Notes under the pieces: generated by a model
What the model saw: the letters and a program-made list of their open reading frames with translations, nothing else
What the model was told of the DNA's origin: nothing
Database searches by the model: none
NCBI GenBank assembly: GCA_030684415.1
Contig: JAUXNL010000457.1
Location: 1-35,578 of the forward strand
Source of the DNA: Moraxellaceae bacterium
GTDB lineage: Bacteria > Pseudomonadota > Gammaproteobacteria > Pseudomonadales > Moraxellaceae
Direction of reading: 5' to 3'
DNA: 35,578 nucleotides
Program-made: the position numbers and the translations under genes
Shown here: positions 24,384-31,287 of the stretch, one piece after another
Layout of the letters: every line of letters begins with the position of its first letter
Position numbering within the stretch: the stretch's first letter is position 1

Positions 24384-24584
24384 ATGCGTGAAGAGTATGA
24401 GTTCAGCAAGGGTGAGCGCGGCAAGTTCTACCGTGAGGGGGCCGAGTTGCACTTGCCAGTGTATCTGGACACCCAGGTGCAGACCGCGCTGGCGGCGCTG
24501 GCCAATGCCAAGGGCGTCGATATTTCTGTACTCGCCAATGACTTGCTAAAGAAGGATCTGGAACTGATTCAGCTTGCCCGCTGA
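24384..24584 (+). CDS. BrnA-like antitoxin
   Basis: 66-aa protein from ATG 24384, with AAGGG 9 nt upstream. N-terminal MREEYEFSKGERGKFY is the toxin-binding type segment seen in BrnA/CopG antitoxins. It is followed by a strand/helix/helix (LHLPVYLDTQVQTALAALAN, AKGVDISVLANDLLKKDLEL) consistent with a ribbon-helix-helix domain. Assigned as the BrnT partner mainly from position and architecture. Confidence 0.8.
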   Translation: MREEYEFSKGERGKFYREGAELHLPVYLDTQVQTALAALANAKGVDISVLANDLLKKDLELIQLAR

Positions 24585-24676
24585 TCGGGTGGCCAACTCA
24601 GGAGTCGGGGCCTCTCCCGATGCGTTGCTACCCTGCGATTGGCGTTCCTGTTTCACCTCGGCGGTGCTCCTGCCCC

Positions 24677-24682
24677 TATAAT
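24677..24682 (+). promoter_or_regulatory. -10 element (TATAAT) upstream of lptM-lysA
   Basis: A perfect TATAAT lies 27 bp before the lptM start, with no strong -35 at 17 bp (TTCACC sits 19 bp upstream). It is the likely promoter of the lptM-lysA unit and shows that this unit need not depend on the TA promoter. Confidence 0.5.
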
Positions 24683-24709
24683 GCGGGCCTTCGTTCGCCG
24701 GATGCCGTC

Positions 24710-24934
24710 ATGACCCGCCTGCTCCCCTTTGCCTGCCTTGCCTTGCTGGCCGCCTGTGGCCAGAAAGGCCCGCTGTACCTGCCCGAGTCGGCAGCGCCAG
24801 CGTCGGCCACTGCGCCAGCGGGCATTGTGGCGCCAGCCGTTGATGCGCCGGCCAATGCGTTGCCGGCAGATCGCACCATCGAAGACAACAAGAAAGAAGC
24901 CGGCGCTGCCGCTTCTCCCGCTGCCCAGCCCTGA
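24710..24934 (+). CDS. lptM: LPS-assembly lipoprotein LptM
   Basis: 74-aa lipoprotein (formerly YifL) that assists maturation of the LptD/LptE translocon. MTRLLPFACLALLAACGQKG ends in the lipobox L-A-A-C. The CGQKGPLYLPE motif just after the Cys is diagnostic of this family. The tail is Ala/Pro-rich and disordered. lysA follows after 7 bp, the conserved order. Confidence 0.9.
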   Translation: MTRLLPFACLALLAACGQKGPLYLPESAAPASATAPAGIVAPAVDAPANALPADRTIEDNKKEAGAAASPAAQP

Positions 24935-24941
24935 GTTGCCC

Positions 24942-26192
<1,251 letters not shown>

Positions 26193-26505
26193 GCCCCGCC
26201 GCGGCCGCCCCCTGCAGAAGCGGCTTTGCCTTGGTGGTTCCCCCTGCGGGGCCGCCGCGATAGTCCGGCCGCAAGGACTGCTGCCGCCAAGCGGGTGCAC
26301 ATCACCCGTCGTCCCCGCGAAGGCGGGGACCCAGCGCCTCACGGCATAAGCCCAGGGCGGCACTGGGTCCCCGCCTTCGCGGGGGCGACGGTGAGCGCGC
26401 GCCGCACCTGCGCGGCTTGAACCTGCCCCCCTGAGGCCCCCAGAATAGCCAGCAAGTGCAGGCCCGCCGCCACGGCAGGCCCGCGATCAGGATCAGGAGA
26501 CCGCA
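26193..26505. other. lysA-dapF intergenic region
   Basis: 313 bp carrying the REP-like pair at 26306-26391 and no gene. The rest is GC-rich with short hairpins. It separates lysA from dapF, which usually follow closely. Confidence 0.5.
26306..26391. repeat. REP-like inverted pair
   Basis: Two arms in inverted orientation: CCCCGCGAAGGCGGGGACCC in the left copy (starting ~26313) and its complement GGGTCCCCGCCTTCGCGGGG in the right copy (~26365-26384). Each arm is itself palindromic (CCCCGC / GCGGGG). This is a typical bacterial REP/BIME arrangement, and similar CCCCGCGAAGGCGGGGACCCAG strings are known as dispersed repeats in proteobacteria. Confidence 0.8.
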
Positions 26506-27465
26506 ATGCGTCTGGAATTCACCAAGATGCACGGCCTCGGCAACGATTTCATGGTGATTGATCTGGTCAGCCAGCGTTTGCGGCTGGACCCGGAGCACAT
26601 CCGCCAGCTCGCCGACCGCCATTTCGGCGTGGGCTTCGACCAGCTGCTCGTTGTCGAGCCGCCGGGCCGCCCCGACGTCGATTTCCGCTACCGCATCTTC
26701 AATGCCGATGGCTCCGAAGTGTCGCAATGTGGCAACGGCGCGCGCTGCTTTGCGCGCTTCGTGCGCGAGCGTCGGCTGACGCGCAAGCATCGCCTCGTGG
26801 TGGAAACCGCCAGTGGCGTGATCGAGCTGGATATCGACGACGCCAGCAACGTCACCGTGAACATGGGCCAGCCGCGTTTTGCACCGGAGGCCATTCCGTT
26901 TGTGGCCGATGCCGCGGCGCTGAATTACACCGTCGATGTGCAGGGCGAGAGCGTGACGCTGGCCACCGTGAACATGGGCAATCCGCATGCGGTGCTGCGC
27001 GTGGCCGATGTAGCGACGGCGCCGGTGGAGCGGCTCGGCCCACTGCTCGAAGTGCATTCGCGTTTTCCCGAGCGGGTAAATGTCGGCTTCATGCAGGTGG
27101 TGGATGAGCATCACATCCGCCTGCGCGTGTTCGAGCGCGGCAGCGGCGAAACCCTGGCCTGCGGCACGGGTGCTTGTGCGGCGGCGGTAGCCGGCATTCG
27201 TCAGGGCTGGCTGCAAAGCCCGGTCACGGTCAGCCTGCCCGGTGGCGAGCTGGAAATACGGTGGGCGGGCGGTGATGCCCCCGTCATCATGATCGGGCCG
27301 ACCGCGCGCGTGTTTGACGGCGTGCTGCGGCTGCCGGATTCCGCCAGTGGCGAAGCGCGGCAGCAGGAGCCGCGTGCGCGTGAAGGCCGTGGTTCAGGCC
27401 GTGGCCAGGAGCGGCGTTTTCCGCAAGGCCGCAGCCGTCATAACAAGAAGAAGGAGGCACGATGA
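26506..27465 (+). CDS. dapF: Diaminopimelate epimerase with basic C-terminal extension
   Basis: 319-aa PLP-independent racemase converting LL-DAP to meso-DAP for lysine and peptidoglycan. Catalytic Cys75 (SQCGNGARC) and Cys219 (ACGTGACAAA) are present, as are the N-terminal MHGLGNDF and NMGNPHAV motifs. The core ends near residue 277, as in E. coli (274 aa). A ~42-residue Arg/Gly/Gln/Lys-rich tail follows ([20 protein letters not shown], then HNKKKEAR), unusual for the family. The stop overlaps the DUF484 start (ATGA). Confidence 0.95.
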   Translation: MRLEFTKMHGLGNDFMVIDLVSQRLRLDPEHIRQLADRHFGVGFDQLLVVEPPGRPDVDFRYRIFNADGSEVSQCGNGARCFARFVRERRLTRKHRLVVETASGVIELDIDDASNVTVNMGQPRFAPEAIPFVADAAALNYTVDVQGESVTLATVNMGNPHAVLRVADVATAPVERLGPLLEVHSRFPERVNVGFMQVVDEHHIRLRVFERGSGETLACGTGACAAAVAGIRQGWLQSPVTVSLPGGELEIRWAGGDAPVIMIGPTARVFDGVLRLPDSASGEARQQEPRAREGRGSGRGQERRFPQGRSRHNKKKEAR

Positions 27466-28157
27466 GCAGCGAGGCACTGACCGCAGAACAAGTGGTGGCC
27501 TATCTCAAGGCGAACCCCGATTTTTTTGTGGGCCATGAACGCTTGCTGGCCGACATCACCGTTCCGCATGAAACCGGCAAGGCGGTTTCGCTGGTCGAGC
27601 GTCAGGTCGGCGTGTTGCGTGAGCGCAATGTGGAGTTGCGTGAGCGCCTTAGCCGCTTGCTCGACGTCGCGCGCGACAACGACATGCTCTTCGACAAGAT
27701 GCGCGGCCTGATTCTGGCGCTGCTCGAAACACAGAGTGTGCCAGCCGTTGCCGCCGCGCTGGAAACAGAGCTGCGTGCGCGCTTCGGCTCCGAAGCCGTC
27801 AGCTTGCTGCTGTTCGATGTCGCCGTGCCGACCGGTGCTGCCCAGTCGGTTGCGTTGCAGGACGCACAGGAAAAAATTCCTTCGTTGGTAAAAGGCCAGC
27901 GCGCCATCGCCGGTCAGTTACGGCACGATGAGTTGCTGTTCCTGTTCGGGCATGAAGGCGAAAGCGTGAAGTCCTGCGCCGTGGTGCCGGTGTATCTCGG
28001 GCGTCCGCTTGGTTTGCTGGCGATTGGCTCGACGGATCAGGCGCACTTCAAAAGCTCGATGGACACACTGTTCATTTCGTTTGTGGGCGAAGTGCTGGCG
28101 CGTGTACTGCAGCCGATGCTGGGTGGCAGCAGCGTGCGGCAGTCGGCCTCTGCCTGA
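27462..28157 (+). CDS. DUF484 family protein (GAF-like)
   Basis: 231-aa protein of the family encoded between dapF and xerC in gammaproteobacteria. N-terminal [20 protein letters not shown] is the family signature. A helical coiled-coil-prone segment ([20 protein letters not shown]) is followed by a GAF-like domain from ~75 with [20 protein letters not shown]. Function is not established. It overlaps dapF by 4 bp and xerC by 1 bp, so translation is probably coupled. Confidence 0.9.
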   Translation: MSSEALTAEQVVAYLKANPDFFVGHERLLADITVPHETGKAVSLVERQVGVLRERNVELRERLSRLLDVARDNDMLFDKMRGLILALLETQSVPAVAAALETELRARFGSEAVSLLLFDVAVPTGAAQSVALQDAQEKIPSLVKGQRAIAGQLRHDELLFLFGHEGESVKSCAVVPVYLGRPLGLLAIGSTDQAHFKSSMDTLFISFVGEVLARVLQPMLGGSSVRQSASA

Positions 28158-29107
28158 TGGTGGCCGCGGCCGCGGGCATTGCGGCTGGGCTGACTGAGCG
28201 CGTCGAGCTGTTTCTGGCAGAGCTCAGCAGCCAGCGCGGCTTGTCCGGCAATACCGTGCTCGCCTATCGCCGCGACTTGCAAAAAGTCGCGGCCTTTCTG
28301 GCCGATAGCGGCCTGCGCGAATGGCGCAGCCTCGACCAGTTCCTGCTCGAAGAATTACTCGCGCGTTGTCACGAACAATCCCTTGATATCCGCAGCCAAC
28401 AACGGCTGCTGTCTTCGTTGCGCGGTTTTTACGACTGGCTGGCCCGACGCGGCGACGCCGCCTTCAACCCGGCACGCGGTATCCGTCTGAAAACCCATAA
28501 ACGTGAATTGCCGCGCGTGCTCGATGCCGATCTGGTGCAGCAGTTGTTGGATGCGCCCGCCCCGGATGATGAGCCGGAAAAATCATTGTGGGTTCGTGAT
28601 CGCGCAGTGATGGAGTTGTTTTATTCGTCCGGCCTGCGTCTTTCCGAGCTGGCCAATGCCACGGTTGCCCAGCTTGAGCGCCGCGAAGCGCACATTACCG
28701 TGACTGGCAAAGGCAACAAGATGCGGCGCGTGCCAGTCGGGCGCAAGGCCCTGGCCGCGATTGAGGCCTGGCTGCCGCTGCGCACGCAGTGGTGCACGGA
28801 AAAAAGTGGCGACTATCTGTTTCTGACACCCAAAGGCGCGCGCTTCAACGAGCGCGCCATCCAGCTGCGGCTAGCGCATCAGGGCCGGCGTGCCGGGTTG
28901 CCGCAGCATGTGCATCCGCACATGCTGCGGCATTCGTTCGCCTCGCATTTGCTGGAGTCGTCACAGGATTTGCGCGCCGTGCAGGAGCTGCTCGGCCATG
29001 CCGACATCAGCACCACGCAGATTTACACCCATCTCGATTTTCAGCACTTGGCGGCGGTTTATGACAAAGCTCATCCGCGTTCGCGCAAGGGTGATGGCGA
29101 CAAATGA
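28157..29107 (+). CDS. xerC: Tyrosine recombinase XerC
   Basis: 316-aa recombinase that, with XerD, resolves chromosome dimers at dif. The N-terminal SAM-like core-binding domain spans ~12-110. The catalytic set is Arg161 (SSGLRLSEL), the beta-strand Lys near 185 (VTGKGNK), His255-x-x-Arg258 (HMLRHSFASHLL), His281 (LLGHADI) and nucleophile Tyr290 (TQIYTHLDF). Position after dapF-DUF484 confirms XerC. The 1-bp overlap with DUF484 (TGATG) supports the start. It lacks the extra helix patch of integron integrases. Confidence 0.95.
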   Translation: MVAAAAGIAAGLTERVELFLAELSSQRGLSGNTVLAYRRDLQKVAAFLADSGLREWRSLDQFLLEELLARCHEQSLDIRSQQRLLSSLRGFYDWLARRGDAAFNPARGIRLKTHKRELPRVLDADLVQQLLDAPAPDDEPEKSLWVRDRAVMELFYSSGLRLSELANATVAQLERREAHITVTGKGNKMRRVPVGRKALAAIEAWLPLRTQWCTEKSGDYLFLTPKGARFNERAIQLRLAHQGRRAGLPQHVHPHMLRHSFASHLLESSQDLRAVQELLGHADISTTQIYTHLDFQHLAAVYDKAHPRSRKGDGDK

Positions 29108-29235
29108 CTTGTCGTTAATGTAATAGCCAGTAGTTCATGGATTTTTTTGCCCATGATAGCCGCTCGCTAATTATATGCATTCATGAGGATTGGCGAGGTG
29201 TGGGCAGCGCAAGTCTGAGCGTCTACCGCTGAGAA

Positions 29236-29538
29236 TTACGCTTGTGCGGCTTCTGCGTGCAGCTTTAGGCCAAGTGCGCCAATAACTTTGAGGATGGTGT
29301 CAAAACTAGGGGCGCGATCTCCGGACAATGCTTTATAAAGACTTTCACGCGACAAGCCGGCGTCGCGCGCAACCTGACTCATGCCTTTGGCGCGCGCAAT
29401 GTCTCCGAGAGCCTTTGCGATGAAAGCAGCATCGCCATTTGCCTCTTCCAGACATGCCTCCAAATAGGCAGCCATTTCCTCTGGAGTACGCAGATGCTCC
29501 GCGACGTCATAACGAGTTGTGACTGTTTTCTTTTTCAT
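29236..29538 (-). CDS. HigA-type antitoxin (putative addiction module antidote)
   Basis: 100-aa antitoxin. The N-terminal part (TRYDVAEHLRTPEEMAAYLE) is typical of the 'addiction module antidote' family. A C-terminal HTH (GMSQVARDAGLSRESLYKAL, then GDRAPSFDTILKVIGALGL) binds the operator. ATG 29538 has GAGG 6 nt upstream. The toxin gene lies 8 bp upstream on the same strand. The toxin-antitoxin order is toxin first, as for HigBA-type pairs. Confidence 0.9.
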   Translation of the reverse strand: MKKKTVTTRYDVAEHLRTPEEMAAYLEACLEEANGDAAFIAKALGDIARAKGMSQVARDAGLSRESLYKALSGDRAPSFDTILKVIGALGLKLHAEAAQA

Positions 29539-29546
29539 ACGTGCCT

Positions 29547-29837
29547 CTACAGATTGCGTGCCAATTCTTTTGCCTTCTCGATATCCCTTTCCTGCGAACT
29601 CTTATCTCCACCCGCAAGCAAGATGATGATCTGTTGACCACTTTTCTTGTAATAAACGCGGTAGCCCGGCCCGAAATCCATACGCAATTCCGAAACACCT
29701 TCACCAACAGGCTTCACATCTCCGGGATTTCCTGCCGCCAGCCGCTCGATGCGAACCAATATCCGTGCTCGCCCCTTCACATCTTGGAGCGCGTCGATCC
29801 ACTGTGCATAGGCTTCGGTTTTGCGGATTTCGATCAT
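29547..29837 (-). CDS. RelE/HigB-type toxin (addiction module killer protein)
   Basis: 96-aa RelE-fold toxin, predicted ribosome-dependent mRNA nuclease. It begins MIEIRKTEAYAQWIDALQDV and contains ARILVRIERLAAGNPGDVKP, GVSELRMDFGPGYRVYY and IILLAGGDKSSQERDIEKA, the family's conserved blocks. It lacks a recognisable Shine-Dalgarno sequence. The predicted promoter would start transcription at or within a base or two of the ATG, so a leaderless mRNA is possible. It is the first gene of the pair and lies on the same strand as the cassettes upstream. Confidence 0.9.
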   Translation of the reverse strand: MIEIRKTEAYAQWIDALQDVKGRARILVRIERLAAGNPGDVKPVGEGVSELRMDFGPGYRVYYKKSGQQIIILLAGGDKSSQERDIEKAKELARNL

Positions 29838-29843
29838 TCGTGC

Positions 29844-29872
29844 ACTGTAGCCTAATGGCTACAGTCGGTCAA
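29844..29872 (-). promoter_or_regulatory. Promoter with embedded palindromic operator of the HigB/HigA-type pair
   Basis: On the minus strand TTGACC (29872-29867) and TACAGT (29849-29844) are spaced by exactly 17 bp. A perfect palindrome of CTGTAGCC (29845-29852), TAAT, and GGCTACAG (29857-29864) covers the spacer and most of the -10. Bound antitoxin HTH dimers would block RNA polymerase. The A of the toxin ATG (29837) is 7 bases past the -10. Confidence 0.7.
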
Positions 29873-30003
29873 TGTGCGATTTTGATTGGGCGTCGAACGA
29901 TTGAGCTCGGCGTTTGGCCTATCAGGACCGACGCGCCTGCAGCAGCGCCCACTACTGCGGCCGTCCGTGCAAAGCGCTTGGTCTCGTGGCACGCCTGATG
30001 GCC

Positions 30004-30137
30004 GTGCAATATGTGCGGCTGTGCTTTCGTGCGGTAATGTTGATTCTGCATCCTGAATGCGATGCTGAAGGAAGGGAAAGGCTGGGATGAGAAATATGCT
30101 CAAAATCACGCCTGACGATCACAGCCGCTTGTTATGC
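30004..30137 (-). other. Probable attC site of the last cassette, degenerate R'
   Basis: On the minus strand, GCATAAC (30137-30131) is an R'' box complementary to the GTTATGC that starts the same cassette at 30770. It is followed by the L'' box GCGGCTGTG (30128-30120). The complement CACAGCCGC occurs at 30023-30015, as L' should. The expected R' (GTTRRRY) is replaced by something like ATATTGC near 30010, so the end is degenerate. Length ~134 bp, within the attC range. Confidence 0.55.
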
Positions 30138-30749
30138 AAAGCCGTTTCGAAGCGCCTGAAGTAAGCTTGAATCTGCCCCACAAAAACAATAGGCCAGTGC
30201 AAATGTGGCAATTATAAACGGTAAAATATAGTCGGTTATTGCGCTTGTATTAAAGGAAACATCACATATTGAAATAAACATTATTTTGTATATTTCAGAC
30301 TTTGGCACTATGAAATGCCTAACCTCATTTTCTATCTCGCCGGTCTTTTGGTTTTGCTCTCCAGCATATGTAACTCTGACCTTCCAATTTTCATTTTTTA
30401 GCGAAACAAGTTGGCTCGGATGGTAGTGGGCCCCAGCATTAATGTCTCTTGCCAGCCGTGCGACATGCTTAAATACTCTCGCTTCCTGGCATTCGTAGTG
30501 GTGCCGTATAAGATTCCTTAAGCCATCTTGAATAAAATATTGATAGTAGCGAAATAGGAAGTAAAAGAAGGCTATCCAAATGGCAATGTATATCGCTGCG
30601 GGGTTTTCCAAAGCCCCAAAATTGATACTCAGGAAAGAGAGGTTATCAATTTTTACGCCAGAAAATTTAACAAAGATGAGAACACATGAGATCGATATCA
30701 GGTTTCTACGCTGCCGAAGTAGCCCGTCGGACATTGGATCAATGCTCAA
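30132..30749 (-). CDS. Cassette-encoded three-helix membrane protein
   Basis: 205-aa integral membrane protein. I prefer TTG 30749 because AAGGAG lies 6 nt upstream; ATG 30767, inside the attC R' box, is in frame and would add six residues. Two N-terminal membrane helices (LISISCVLIFVKFSGV at ~13-33 and AIYIAIWIAFFYFLFRYYQY at ~50-70), a cytoplasmic domain of ~100 residues (LIRHHYECQEARVFKHVARL, VRVTYAGEQNQKTGEI), and a third helix near the C-terminus (ITDYILPFIIATFALAYCF). The stop TAA lies inside the R'' box of its attC site. Proteins of this look are common as integron cassette products, with unknown function. Confidence 0.75.
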   Translation of the reverse strand: MSIDPMSDGLLRQRRNLISISCVLIFVKFSGVKIDNLSFLSINFGALENPAAIYIAIWIAFFYFLFRYYQYFIQDGLRNLIRHHYECQEARVFKHVARLARDINAGAHYHPSQLVSLKNENWKVRVTYAGEQNQKTGEIENEVRHFIVPKSEIYKIMFISICDVSFNTSAITDYILPFIIATFALAYCFCGADSSLLQALRNGFA

Positions 30750-30763
30750 AGTCTTCTCCTTTT

Positions 30764-30838
30764 GCATAACGTTGGAGTTGAGACCGACCAGTGGCAGGCG
30801 AAGCCTGCCACTGGTCGGTCTGGAGCGAGATGTTATAC
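30764..30838 (-). other. Integron attC site 1
   Basis: 75-bp imperfect palindrome. Outer boxes are GCATAAC (30764-30770) and GTTATAC (30832-30838). The centre is a perfect 19-bp stem, AGACCGACCAGTGGCAGGC (30781-30799) with loop GAA and its complement (30803-30821). On the minus strand, R'' GTATAAC complements the GTTATAC that opens the MreB-like cassette, and R' GTTATGC opens the membrane-protein cassette. It lies 4 bp after the MreB-like gene's stop. Confidence 0.85.
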
Positions 30839-30841
30839 GGA

Positions 30842-31207
30842 TCACTCTTTGAAGGCTTCAACTTCTTCCTTGGATAAATCTTGCCCAATTCGGATGTATG
30901 TCTTTGCTGCACCTGCCCCAAGCGCTAGTTCCCTAAGAACTCTTTGTTCAATCATAGTGAAGCCGCCCTCAAGCGATTCCTTGGGGTGCATGATTATTTG
31001 GGGGCGGGTTAGCAAAATACCGCCTGAATATGCTTCCTTAATGCCTTCTTTGAGCAGTTGCTCGGCAATCTCGAACTCACCAACTAACATTCTTGAGTGT
31101 GAAAAATTTGCTTCTTTAACAACAGATATTCCTCTTGAGGGAATACTAATGACCATTTTGTTTTTGAAAACCTGAACATATCCGCGAGGTGCAAGTAGGG
31201 AAAGCAT
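30842..31207 (-). CDS. Cassette-encoded short MreB-like protein
   Basis: 121-aa soluble protein. Residues ~70-118 (IIMHPKESLEGGFTMIEQRV, LRELALGAGAAKTYIRIG) resemble a segment of the actin-like protein MreB (pattern VEKRAVREAALGAGAKEV), and the N-terminal LLAPRGYVQVFKNKMVIS could be the first phosphate-loop-like strand. It is far too short to be MreB (~345 aa), and lacks most of the ATPase fold. The gene is compact: it starts 15 bp after the cassette boundary with GGA 6 nt before ATG 31207 and ends 4 bp before the next attC. MreB relation is from memory of family patterns; function unknown. Confidence 0.7.
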   Translation of the reverse strand: MLSLLAPRGYVQVFKNKMVISIPSRGISVVKEANFSHSRMLVGEFEIAEQLLKEGIKEAYSGGILLTRPQIIMHPKESLEGGFTMIEQRVLRELALGAGAAKTYIRIGQDLSKEEVEAFKE

Positions 31208-31216
31208 GCTTTATCC

Positions 31217-31274
31217 GTATAACGTTGGAGTTCAGCCGCCCCGGTACGTGGTCGGCTCAGGCGAGTTGTTAGAT
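31217..31274 (-). other. Integron attC site 2
   Basis: 58-bp palindrome-like site. On the minus strand R'' is ATCTAAC (31274-31268), L'' region GAGCCGACC, then L' GGCGGCTGAACTC, and R' GTTATAC (31223-31217). The order CTAACAA...AGCCGACC...CGGCTgAACTC...GTTA follows classical attC sites, with the usual unpaired base between the arms. R'' complements the GTTAGATTTCAC that opens the OLD-like cassette at 32850, and R' opens the MreB-like cassette. Confidence 0.88.
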
Positions 31275-31287
31275 TTCACGGGAACAC

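Noticed and set aside
28157-29107. The tyrosine recombinase next to the cassettes as the integron integrase.
   Set aside because: It is XerC by sequence and by its place after dapF-DUF484, and lacks the extra patch of integron integrases.
29869-30051. 60-codon minus-strand ORF with a hydrophobic AAVVGAAAGASVLIG stretch.
   Set aside because: No ribosome site, overlaps the probable attC and the promoter of the toxin gene, and no recognisable family. Could be a decayed cassette gene, but unsupported.
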